From NCBI RefSeq assembly GCF_000224145.3, contig NW_004190396.2, positions 124,001 to 188,000 of the forward strand: a DNA stretch of 64,000 bases, in the 5' to 3' direction. Numbering within the stretch: position 1 is the stretch's first letter; every line of letters starts with the position of its first letter. A model generated the notes under the pieces. It saw nothing but the letters and a program-made list of their open reading frames with translations, ran no database searches and had not been told where the DNA came from. Source of the DNA: Ciona intestinalis. Its lineage: Eukaryota > Chordata > Ascidiacea > Phlebobranchia > Cionidae. Positions 37,254 through 47,900 of the stretch are shown here, in pieces. The position numbers and the translations under genes are program-made.

Positions 37254-39327
37254 TTATAACTCCATTTCTTCGTCGGCGAAATTATTTTCTTGTGAAGAAT
37301 ATTTCAAAATATTATCAGAGTTAATATGAAAGTTTGATTGACAGGTCATGTTTGATTGACAGTTCATGTTTGATTGACACTCCTGTATAATATCGGGCAG
37401 TGGTTTATCATCATTGTTTCTTTGTTTGATCGCTTCCACTATAAGGTTGGGAGGAGGTTTCCATAAAACAACGGCTGTGTTGGGGTCTAATCTGTAAAGT
37501 AGTTGGGTGTTGAAATTAGGTATTCTAGGATATCCTAGACAAAAGGAATCAAATCTTACAGATTAGGAATTCTGTTCTGTGCATCCCTAATCGAAAGCGG
37601 TGTTTACTAATAATATAACATATGCCTGATACTGATAGCAAGAACAGCAGAAAAAACACTTCAGTTTTGTATATAAAAATTACATTTATAAGGGGTGGCA
37701 TGAAATAGAAAGATATTAATAATAATATAACATATTACAAAGCACAGCTACATAGTAAGTCGAAACCATGGTTTAGCGATTACGACAACTTTTCCCAACT
37801 ATAGGATACTGGATTCAAAGCCTGATGTTGCCGCTACTGTGGGCTTATATATCACATAAAGACGACTTGCTTCATGAATGTGATGCCCACCACACAAAAA
37901 TAGAGAATCTAATACACGGCCCAATTTCACCTTGGCATGGCTGGTGGTGTTTTTGGTTGAAACCCCCAAATTTCTTTTTTAAACTTATTTATTTCGTCCT
38001 GATACTCCTTAGATATTTGTATAACGTGCATCTTGTTGTTGGGATCCTCCTCATCATCACTGTCGATTATCCTGTGTATATGGGAGGGGGTGTATAGAGG
38101 TAACGGTGAAGCAGCATAGAACGAAATAAAATGTGAAGGGGAGTTTCAACTGAAAAAATGAAATAAAAAATGGGGGAGGGGGGGGGTAATTTACAAATAA
38201 TTTTTATTATTATTTTTTTTTTATAATGAGGTTTTGTGACCCCCACTGGGTGTAACACCATTCATCCAAAGATAAACAAGTTATACTTATTACACAAATG
38301 AACCAATATGCCAACTTTGGCCTATATTGTAGGCGCATTGTAGGCACTCCATTAATTTATAATACAATAGAACCAACTACAATCCACCTGCTTTCAATCT
38401 CTTCCAACGACAGCGTTTGTTTCGATTCAAAATTATGAACATTGTTTGAAATATGAAGTTGATTGAGGTGTGATGTCACAATGTCTTCTGTGACCAAAAC
38501 TTTACGCGGAAATATTCTGGGAACAAAAAGATGAAATGTATAAGTTGTATATTATTGTTGTTGGTGGTATGTGTATTAAACTGGGTGTTTAAAACATAAA
38601 TTATAATTATTTCTTCGATAAAGGAGATAAAGTTATTTATAGAAGGGAATCAACAGCAAAATGAAAGTTGTTAAAACTCGCTATGGATAAAAAGTGTGGG
38701 AAACAGTTTTAAATAAAAGTGTGGCTGTTGCAGCAAATCAACACTGAGTTACTAAAATTTGTTTAAAATAAACCTTTGTTAGCGTGCAGCAAAACGCTGA
38801 TACTTGTCTCTGTGATCTTTTGTATATAGGAACATAAACTCGCATTGATAAACTTATGAACCACAGTATGATCAACTGAACGCATCAGACATCAAACACG
38901 CAACAACTGTCGGCAAACTAAAGGTAGCTGTACACAGAATGGGTATTGCATTTTTTTTACGCGCAAATACGGACAAAAACGGACCGAAACGGTTTCTGTG
39001 TACAGCCACCTTAAGGCAGGGCGGGCATATGTGTGATTTTGTTGCAAACTTTTATGCAAGCCATAATTTGTCCCACCCACCGCAATTTAACAAAGAACCG
39101 GATTGTCCGCGCGGATTCTAACGTTTGTAGGGAGCACGCGAAAAATAAACCAGGAATCCATATTCTGCACAGCGGAAAAAATAAATCGCTTACTTTGGGC
39201 TTAATCCTCTACGTTTTAAACAACGTCTCTTCATGGAAACTTCGTATGGTGACGTAAAACGGAATCTGGCTCGGTTTGAGAGGTTGCAAATCATTTTGTA
39301 ATTTTCGTTTTCCATTTCGTCCGACAT
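37254..39327 (-). CDS. HCFC1R1-like (host cell factor C1 regulator 1) protein
   Basis: Exons: 39327-39254 (start ATG, weak donor AC|GTCACC), 38516-38388, 38071-37931 and 37491-37254. The product is about 193 aa. RKVLVTEDIVTSHLNQLHIS matches RKQFLSEENMATHFSQLSLH of human HCFC1R1, VVLWKPPPNLIVEAI matches LLLWRYPGSLIPEAL, and both end in MEL. Exon 3 encodes an acidic DSDDEED helix absent from the short human protein. In mammals the protein binds the HCF-1 kelch propeller and promotes its nuclear export. The [DE]HxY HCF-binding motif of human (DHPY) is not preserved here (VHNF). The last exon carries a three-fold CQSN repeat. Exon 1 is the least certain part. Confidence 0.66.
37513..37592 (+). 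mobile_element. Short relative of the GGGATGCACA element
   Basis: Shares GGTATTCTAGGATATCCTAG with 11978-12318 and ends CTGTGCATCCCTAAT. About 80 bp; lies just upstream of the last HCFC1R1-like exon. Confidence 0.5.
38920..39013 (+). mobile_element. 94-bp inverted-repeat element (TIR AAGGTRGCTGTACACAGAA)
   Basis: Left end AAGGTAGCTGTACACAGAA and right end TTCTGTGTACAGCCACCTT are near-perfect reverse complements of about 19 bp. The core is short and non-coding. It lies in intron 1 of the HCFC1R1-like gene and is probably a small non-autonomous DNA transposon. Confidence 0.7.
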
Positions 39328-39815
39328 GTTAACTTTACGAGGCAATAAAACTGAATGCAGCGAAACGTGACGCTTGCCGTTTATATATGAAGTATGACGT
39401 TATAAAACATAGAAATGTAATAATAAATATGTTACGAAATGGGGAGTGGAAGTGATGGATGAGTCCACGATTTGAAAATTAGCAGCAAATTAAGAGTGAA
39501 TAAACACTAACGGGTAAAATCGTGGCTGATAAACCTAACAAAACAGAAGTGTTGTGGTTATTACCCTCTTCGATAATATTTATTACTTTAATGTTCGTCA
39601 TAATATTTGCAAAGTTAAATGAGTTCCCAATATTACTAAACCGGTGTTATCCGCATACGCCTACTATATTGTTGCCACCTCCGTTTAACACTCTACACTG
39701 CGGGGTAAGATGGATAACGTTGGCACATAATATCCCAGATTTCCTAATCATGTTTATTAAGTAACAACACTTTTTTACAGCAGAGAGGGTACAGTCATAA
39801 AATTCTGTAAATAGA

Positions 39816-39863
39816 CGCCGTGGCACAGTGGTTAGCGCGGTTGCCTGTAACCATTAGGTAATG
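39816..39863 (+). mobile_element. SINE head interrupted by an assembly gap
   Basis: GCCGTGGCACAGTGGTTAGC fits a tRNA A box and is followed by GCCTGTAACCATTAGGTAAT; the rest is lost in N. It is the cleanest tRNA-like head in the window. Confidence 0.75.
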
Positions 39864-40363
39864 NNNNNNNNNNNNNNNNNNNNNNNNNNNNNNNNNNNNN
39901 NNNNNNNNNNNNNNNNNNNNNNNNNNNNNNNNNNNNNNNNNNNNNNNNNNNNNNNNNNNNNNNNNNNNNNNNNNNNNNNNNNNNNNNNNNNNNNNNNNNN
40001 NNNNNNNNNNNNNNNNNNNNNNNNNNNNNNNNNNNNNNNNNNNNNNNNNNNNNNNNNNNNNNNNNNNNNNNNNNNNNNNNNNNNNNNNNNNNNNNNNNNN
40101 NNNNNNNNNNNNNNNNNNNNNNNNNNNNNNNNNNNNNNNNNNNNNNNNNNNNNNNNNNNNNNNNNNNNNNNNNNNNNNNNNNNNNNNNNNNNNNNNNNNN
40201 NNNNNNNNNNNNNNNNNNNNNNNNNNNNNNNNNNNNNNNNNNNNNNNNNNNNNNNNNNNNNNNNNNNNNNNNNNNNNNNNNNNNNNNNNNNNNNNNNNNN
40301 NNNNNNNNNNNNNNNNNNNNNNNNNNNNNNNNNNNNNNNNNNNNNNNNNNNNNNNNNNNNNNN
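39864..40363. other. Assembly gap (500 N)
   Basis: Exactly 500 N, so probably a placeholder length. It begins inside a SINE copy. Confidence 0.99.
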
Positions 40364-40589
40364 AAAACTTCCAGAAAAACAATTCCGCCAATATTTAGAA
40401 CTTATTATTGAAATATTCCTCCGCCCTATACTTTATGACGTCACAACCAGGTATCGGATGCCTCTATTGTTCCATCATCTATGAGACAATCGGTTTGACG
40501 AGGAGTTTCCGGTTCATTGTTTGTTATTTAATTATGATCCGAAATTCAGTTGGTATAAAACTTCATTCCAAGCTAGACTGAAAACGCAA

Positions 40590-40727
40590 GGTGTTACGTA
40601 TTAAAAGTTATAGCTATGACGTAACAAAAGTTAAAGCTATGACGTAACAAAAGTAAGCTGTGACGTAACAAAACAAAAGCGGGCTGTGATGTAACAGAAG
40701 TTAGGTGTGACGTTACAAAAACAGCTG
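40590..40727 (+). repeat. Degenerate ~24-bp tandem array with TGACGTAAC core
   Basis: Five copies of a unit like AAGTTAAAGCTATGACGTAAC, decaying to the right (GTGATGTAAC, GTGACGTTAC). It sits 1.24 kb upstream of the chimera start codon. The core resembles CREB/ATF half-sites. Confidence 0.75.
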
Positions 40728-40868
40728 CGTGTTGCAAAACAAGATTTATCCAGTTAAGTTGTGTGAGAAAATCAAGAGACGCACGAAAGACAGCTATATA
40801 TAATAAACAAAGATATATGAATCGCACCTGCGGCGGTATTTTAAGTTGATGTCCTTTGGATACACGAG

Positions 40869-41085
40869 GCTCGTCGCTGTGCTGCCATTGTGGGCGTATG
40901 TGTCCTTGGGCAAGACACTTAACGGCAATTGCTCCAACCCGGTGGTCACTATTGGGTTGTCCAAATTGTCAGTCGTATAAACGATCACCCACAACTTGTA
41001 ATAAGGCACGAGGTGTATAAAACAGACACCCGTGTTATAACGACTGTCGTTGTCTGCCATGCGAAGGTAAATAAGTTACATTAAT
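40869..41085 (+). mobile_element. tRNA-derived SINE upstream of the chimera gene
   Basis: CTGCCATTGTGGGCGTATGT, GGGCAAGACACTTAACGGCA, CAATTGCTCCAACCCGGTGG, a shortened body, then GTTATAACGACTGTCGTTG and AAATAAGTTACATTAATG. Confidence 0.8.
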
Positions 41086-41481
41086 GATAAACAAACACGA
41101 TTATTAGTTTAAAGTATGAATATAGAATACGTATTTTGACGTAACATATTGAGACATCACAGAAACCAAAAATCCTCAACAAAGTATTTCATTGTCGCAA
41201 TTTTAGAATTATAATGTTTATGGCGTCACCAAAGCGAACAAATAACTTCCAAAACGCCAATCAATTAATAAACAGTATTCTTGTCACTCCACTGTAAGCA
41301 TATGGTTTGCTGAGGTAAACTTTAAAGTGGCTGAGGCATAACTTCGTATGTTCGGTTTACCAGTCACGCTTTTATTTATTTTTTTCTTATACAGTTTTAC
41401 CCGTAGCGTGTTTAGCGACTACTGCACCACAACCGCAGTGCCCGCTTATGAGTTACCACGTGTGTGATGATAAATTATAGT

Positions 41482-41670
41482 AGTGTGGGGGAAGATGGGA
41501 CATCTTTTCATTCTATTTTCTCGTCCCATTTGTTAGTAAACAAAGAACATTTAAATAATTATGAAACCGTATCCTCACAACTCCCATAGACCGTTGTTAA
41601 CTGTTAAAAAAACGATCAGGATATTTAGATATTATGTGCTAAAGGTGTCCCGTCTTCCCCCACCCTACTA
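41482..41670 (+). mobile_element. Small TIR element, GTGGGG(T/G)AAGATGGGACA family, complete
   Basis: About 189 bp between TAGTGTGGGGGAAGATGGGA and GTCCCGTCTTCCCCCACCCT, flanked by TA. The internal CATTTGTTAGTAAACAAAGA recurs in other copies: 367-484, 17253-17354, 43431-43610 and 62447-62587. Fragments lie near 2997, 4932, 7487, 32047, 39700, 42193, 42670 and 43698. It is non-coding, and the TA flanks hint at mobilisation by a Tc1/mariner-type transposase. Confidence 0.72.
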
Positions 41671-41965
41671 CACAATATCTAAACGTTCCGACTGCCGGTT
41701 ACTCTATATACCTGATGTGAGAACGGCAAAGAAATGTGTGAATTGTAAAGCCAACTACCTCTACAATACACAAAAGATTAAATGAGTAGGACCAGACACC
41801 AGAGCTACGGGTAAACTAACACTAAATAACAAGGCCTGATTTTGAACGGCAGCTTTTGGTAATTGCGGTGTAACGGGCGACGTACCTTGACTAGGGTAGT
41901 GAGAATTCAGGACACGCACGAGAACATAAAGTAATTTCCTTATCATAGCTTAGGAACTTTAGGCA

Positions 41966-44900
41966 ATGGATTGGAATTATTGGACTGTTGTTGCATTGCT
42001 GGCCGTTGGGATTATTGCGAGTATTTACCAAGGAGAACATATACCGTTGTTCAATGTGGTTGGTAAGTATATACGGTAGCATGGCCTGTGTTATCGTAGA
42101 GTCTGACGCCGTGGCAAAGTCCGTTAGCTACTGCATGCTTCAACCCAGTAGTTCATGGCTCTGTTATAGAGAAGGGTGAATAATAAATCACGTTATAGTG
42201 GGGTGGGGAAGATGGGACATAGTGACGTAGTAACATGATAGCATTATATAGATATACCCATTAAACCCCGTACGTGGTGACGTAACTAATTACGTAGGGA
42301 CAATTTTTTGATGACGTATCGTAACCGGAGGTATTTGATCACGTATAGAATTAACATGACGTAGTAGTAACCTGGCGTAATTGATGAGGTAGTAGTAATA
42401 TGACGTAATATCACAGACACGTTTAACTGCAGCAACCCACAATCCATCGAAAGGATCAAGTTTACGTCACCATGCGGAGCCGTATCTTCACCATGCTATC
42501 CAAGGTCTACACCCAGTGTTATGGAGGGTAGGAAGGGTTGGGTGGTGGATGCGGGGAAAGAGGGACGGTTGGTTGCAGGTATGTGTGTAAGCATATATGT
42601 GTGTGTAAGGTTTGAGGGTGTGTATACCTACTTTATGGGAATGAGGCGAGTCGCAGGTGCGTGTACAGTATAGCGGGGTAAAATGGGACATTTCTCTTTT
42701 TCGTGCAATTTGGTAGTAAACCAAGAATATTAAAAAAATTGTATAACTGTAAATACTATTTACCCCTTTACAATAACCGAAAAAACAAAACCACTTACGA
42801 ACTAACTAGAATTTCCTTTAGGTTATCGTTTAACCTTCCACGATTTTGACATTGGTGAAAAACCTTCAGCTCTTATTATTGGCAACTCGGCAAAAACAAA
42901 CGATAATGGAATTCTAAAAGTTGAGAAGTAAGTGACAAACCAAACGATCGTGATTCCTGGTTATCCAACGCTGGCCTGGATTCGAACCCAGAATCCCTGG
43001 TTCTTCAACCCCGGCCTGGATTCGAACCCAGAGTCCCTGGTTCTTCAACCCCGGCCTGGATTCGAACCCAGGATCCCTGGTTCTCCAACCCTGGCCTGGA
43101 TTCGAACCCAGGATCCCTGGTTCTTCAACCTTGGCCTGGATTCAAACCCAGGATCCCTAGTTCTCCAACCCTGGCCTGGATTCGAACCCAGGATCCCTTT
43201 ATTCCATTCACAGAGACGTCATAGTTCAAGGCATTGGAGAGATAGAAGGGGGAATCACCATAACAGAGAAAGGAAAGCAAACCCACACAACCAACGGCGA
43301 CCATCTTGACATTAACTCCCCAACCATGTTCATAACCTTTCAACTTACCCAGCCAACATCAAACCCTGGCTCCGTGTTCTCCATCACATTCTGTGCAGGT
43401 TATATAGCAAGGGTTATTCAATATAGCACATATAGTAGGGTGGGGTAAGGCTATACACCTTTAGCACATAATATTCAAATATCCTGATTGTATTTTAAAC
43501 AATTAACAACGGTTTATAAGGACACGGTTTTATAATTCTTTGAATGTTCTTTGTTTACTACCAAATGAGACAAGAAAATAGAATAAAAGGATGTCCCATC
43601 TTACTCCACTTTAATAAAATATTCTATATGGATGAAGTCCTATCAAGAATTGGCCAGATTTGGGCCATTACGCCCAGATAAAAAATAGTGTATAATCTTG
43701 TGGGGTAAGATGGATATCATTAGCGGACAATATCCCATGTTTCCTAATCTTGGTTTTAACGATTAACACATAAAATTATGTCGACAACCCATAAGTGACT
43801 ACCAAAGTTGAACTGAACTTGCAACCAAAATACATAAATAAACTCACATAAGCTTTTATTCCCAACCAGACTTTGACAAATGTAGTGATCATGAGGAATA
43901 TTGCAAACATGGCGGAACTTGTGTTCGAGATGGGTTCAAAAAGTATCGATGTAAATGTAAAGCGGGTTTCACTGGTGATCACTGTGAAAGTGGTGGGTTT
44001 GGTGGTGGGCTGTCAAATATGTAACATTATATGTAATGAAGTTTGAATATAACTTATGTATCCTCGCATGGCGGGTAACCACGGTTGTTATAACACGGGT
44101 TTTCTGTTTCATACACCTCGCGCCCGCTTACGAGTTACCACGAATGTAACTTATTTATCCTCGCACGAGGGGGCAAGAACAAGTTACCACATATGTAACT
44201 TTGTAGGTTATTGTTTTTGCCCCCCTTAACTTTCCTGAGTGTGCCATTATATGTGCTATACAGACTATATGTCCAAAAATTTCTATTTTGCAAGAAAGTT
44301 TAGCTCTGTTATAAGGATTAATACTTCAACTTACCCACAGACTCAACAGTTTGCCGAACAGGGATGTGTGACGAAGCAGCAACGTGTATCAAGTCATCAA
44401 CATCATTTGTTTGTAAATGCAAGGCAGGATATACAGGGAGGGGGTTGCCTGGTGAATGCATTGGTGAGGTTACGTTAATAATGATGTTATAATATGATAA
44501 AATAACTAACATTTCGCAATAATATGATGAAATATCATAACCTAATAAAGGGGCCTTAAAGGATTCAGCACCATGATAGGATATCTTGAAGTTTACTATG
44601 TATTCGTAACAATTATAACAAATAAAAGGAAATTCTTGAATGTCTTTGTTTAATATATAACAACTAATAAGCCATTTATTCTAGAAATAATTAGTTCAGC
44701 TATAGATACATTTAAAATAATAAACTGAATGTAAATGTTTATTGTGTAAGGTTGAAGCTGTTTTAGAATTATAATATAGCAACAACAGTTTGTGTTAAAC
44801 ATTATTGACCCACAGATGTTGATGAATGCGCTACGGGATGGCATTCATGTCCTGTTGGCGCAAATTGTACGAACGTTGTTGGGGGGTTTCATTGCACGGG

Positions 44901-47900
44901 CCCAGGAGGTTCTACTGTGCGTAGGAGAGGCTTTGGTAAGTTTACTGTACATATAAGAGGCTTTGGGCGGATGTTTATGTATAGCACCATGACCAAGTGG
45001 TTAGCGCGCCTGCCTGTAACCTATAGAGGTAATGGGTTCAAGGCTCGACGCTGCTACCATTNNNNNNNNNNNNNNNNNNNNNNNNNNNNNNNNNNNNNNN
45101 NNNNNNNNNNNGGTAACTCGTAAGCTGGCACGAGGTGTTAAACCCGTGTGATAACGACTGTCGTTTTCCAGCCCCGCGAGGATAAAGTAAGTTACATTCA
45201 TTCATTCATGCCCCAACCCTAGAGACTATGGATTCAAGGATCAATAATGTTTATTGGCATATGTGCCCTTGGGAAAGAGACAATTGTTTTTTTTTGTTTT
45301 TTTTACTGAAAGAGCAAATTATTACATTGTGCCTGGTAGCAACAACAGTATAATACCAGTATTATATACCTTGAATAATAAACATTATTAATTAATATTA
45401 AACATTAGTATAAAACTAATAATATAGATTTTCTATGTTTGAAACAATATTATATATTCTCAGACAGTACAAGCCCGGAGGAAGAATGTATAGTTCACCC
45501 AACAGCTCGACTGCGAGCATGTGAGACCTCACGATGTGCTGGGGCACCAAGGGACAAAGATACAAGCTGTACTGAACCAGCCAAACCAGTATCAACAACA
45601 CAAACAACAACTGACTCAGGATTTGCAAGTAAGGTTCTTAAGCTATTTCTACTACCGCAACATTTTTCATTTCATAAATTGTATACCACTTATACTAAAC
45701 ACAGTTCTTGAATTTTTCAAACATAAAGGAGTATTATGATGTGAAAACTAGATTACAGAAAAGAAAGTACAAATATCGAGTGTTGCTGCTTGTCAAACAA
45801 TACCTTGTGTTTTGGGGATAATGGCCAAATAGACCATTTATTATAACAACTTCTCCTATCATGCGAGGATAAATAAGTTACATTCATTCATTAGTTGGTT
45901 ATGACACAATCACATAATCACTGAGCTAGAGTGCTGAAAACAGATAGGAGATATGTTCATTTATACAATTACCCAACGTTACATACATGTTTCATTCGGT
46001 TACAATGCAAGCGTCCAACCACTGAGCTACAGCGAGAAAAAAAGTTACAATCTTCAATTATTTTCCATAGGCTACCTCGGGATGCCCCGCGTTAACTTTG
46101 CCGGCGGAATGAACTACGACGCAGCTACAGTCAACAACAAGAAATGTGTTTTCGACAACGAGTATTTCTCCGTTAGTGAATTATCGACCAACTACATTGG
46201 TGTGGTTCAGGATGTGAGTGGTGTGAACATGTTTTATTTTAGTAGTTTCAAAACTTTTATAAAAAATTACCCCATAGATCCTTTGCAAATATTTCGATAT
46301 TTCGCTGCCCTACAAAAAAGGAATGGTAAAGAAAAAGCGGGCATGAGGTGTAGGAAACAAAACACCCAGGTTATAACGACTGTCGTTGCCCCGTCATGCG
46401 AGGATAAATAAGTTACATACATGGTAACTTGTAAGCGGGCACGAGGTGTTCCATACGTGGTAACTTGTAAGCAGGCACGAGGTGTATGAAACAGAACACC
46501 CACGTTATAACGACTGTCGTTGCCCCACCATGTAAGGATACATAAGTTACATACGTGGTAACTCGTAAGCGGGCACGAGGTGTTTGAAACAGAACACCCA
46601 AGTTATAACGACGTTAGCCTGCCATGCGAAGATGAACAAACATTTATTTCAGACCAACCAATTCAATCGCTTCTCATTTGGAAGCAGCAATTGGAATCCG
46701 GACGGCAGCAACCGAATTAGTTTTCCCAACACAACAATAACATCTACGTGCACATTGGATAACGGTTGTGTTACAACAGATCAAATTGTTGGCGCAGTTT
46801 TTAAAGGTGGCAGGAAATTATTTTCATCATTTTTGATGTTTTGTTCCAACTAATTACGATTTTATTGAGTAACAATTACAAACGACCAGTCCTCTTATTT
46901 TCCGAAATAACAAATTTTGGGCAAATTTTTTGGGAAAACTAAAAATTTTGATTATTGATCTAGCGCAAATGTTTCAAGTNNNNNNNNNNNNNNNNNNNNN
47001 NNNNNNNNNNNNNNNNNNNNNNNNNNNNNNNNNNNNNNNNNNNNNNNNNNNNNNNNNNNNNNNNNNNNNNNNNNNNNNNNNNNNNNNNNNNNNNNNNNNN
47101 NNNNCCAGAGGTTACCCCATTGTGGTATGGAAGATTTAAAGGTGGGGATGCAAGATTTATGGACTGCATTGTGGATGGAGCCACACTGGTCCCACTGTTA
47201 ATTTGAACAATATACATACACATGCTTGATGTTGGGGTATTGAGTGAACTCTGGCTTAAGTCTCATATTCCAACATCACCTCATGCACTCACATTTAATA
47301 TTTTGGAATGGGAGTGGCAACCATGGATAAGTTACTCAAGTTCCCACCCACGAGGATATAAATAACCAAACCAACCAAAAGTCATGCCTGCTTATCCACA
47401 CACTGCAATAGCTTCAGCAACTCGACTGTGGGCATGGGAGTGGCAACCATGGATAAGTCACTCAAGTTTCCACCCACGAGGATATAAATGACCAAACCAA
47501 CCAAAAGTCATGTCTGCTTATCCAAACACTGTAATAGCTTCAGCAACTTGACTGTGGGCATGGGAGTGGCAACCATGGATAAGTCACTCAAGTTTCCACC
47601 CACAAGGATATAAATGACCAAACCAACCAAAAGTCATGCCTGCTTATCCACACACTACAATAGCTTCAGCAACTCGACTGTGAGCATGGGAGTGGCAACC
47701 ATGTATAAGTCACTAAAATGACCAACTAACACAAACATTTTACAGCAAACTGACAGACATAGAATGGGAGAGCGAATATTACAAAACCATGTTCAATTCA
47801 GCCGATACGTTGTCAATTCGTTTCTTACTTGATTTATATGATCAGTACTCACACATGGCACGGATCACTGGGACCATTGGTGCGTTGTGTGGTTTGGATA

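Noticed and set aside
39522-39764. Plus-strand frame with one hydrophobic segment
   Set aside because: It starts at GTG, not ATG, ends in a GGGGTAAGATGG-type repeat and has no splice partner or family.
39816-39863. A genuine tRNA gene at the A-box-like sequence
   Set aside because: The same head continues into the SINE body in other copies, so it is a SINE and not a functional tRNA.
42971-43196. tRNA genes suggested by repeated TTCGAACCC
   Set aside because: Only the T-loop-like core recurs; no acceptor stem, D arm or anticodon arm can be folded in a 40-bp unit.
42932-43309. Plus-strand 125-codon frame with repeats such as GFEPRIPG
   Set aside because: It is the translation of the 40-bp minisatellite read through into exon 3 in the wrong frame.
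47104-47180. Exon of the chimera directly after the gap
   Set aside because: It reads as protein for about 25 codons, but has no visible acceptor because of the N run and no convincing donor, so it is not listed as an exon.
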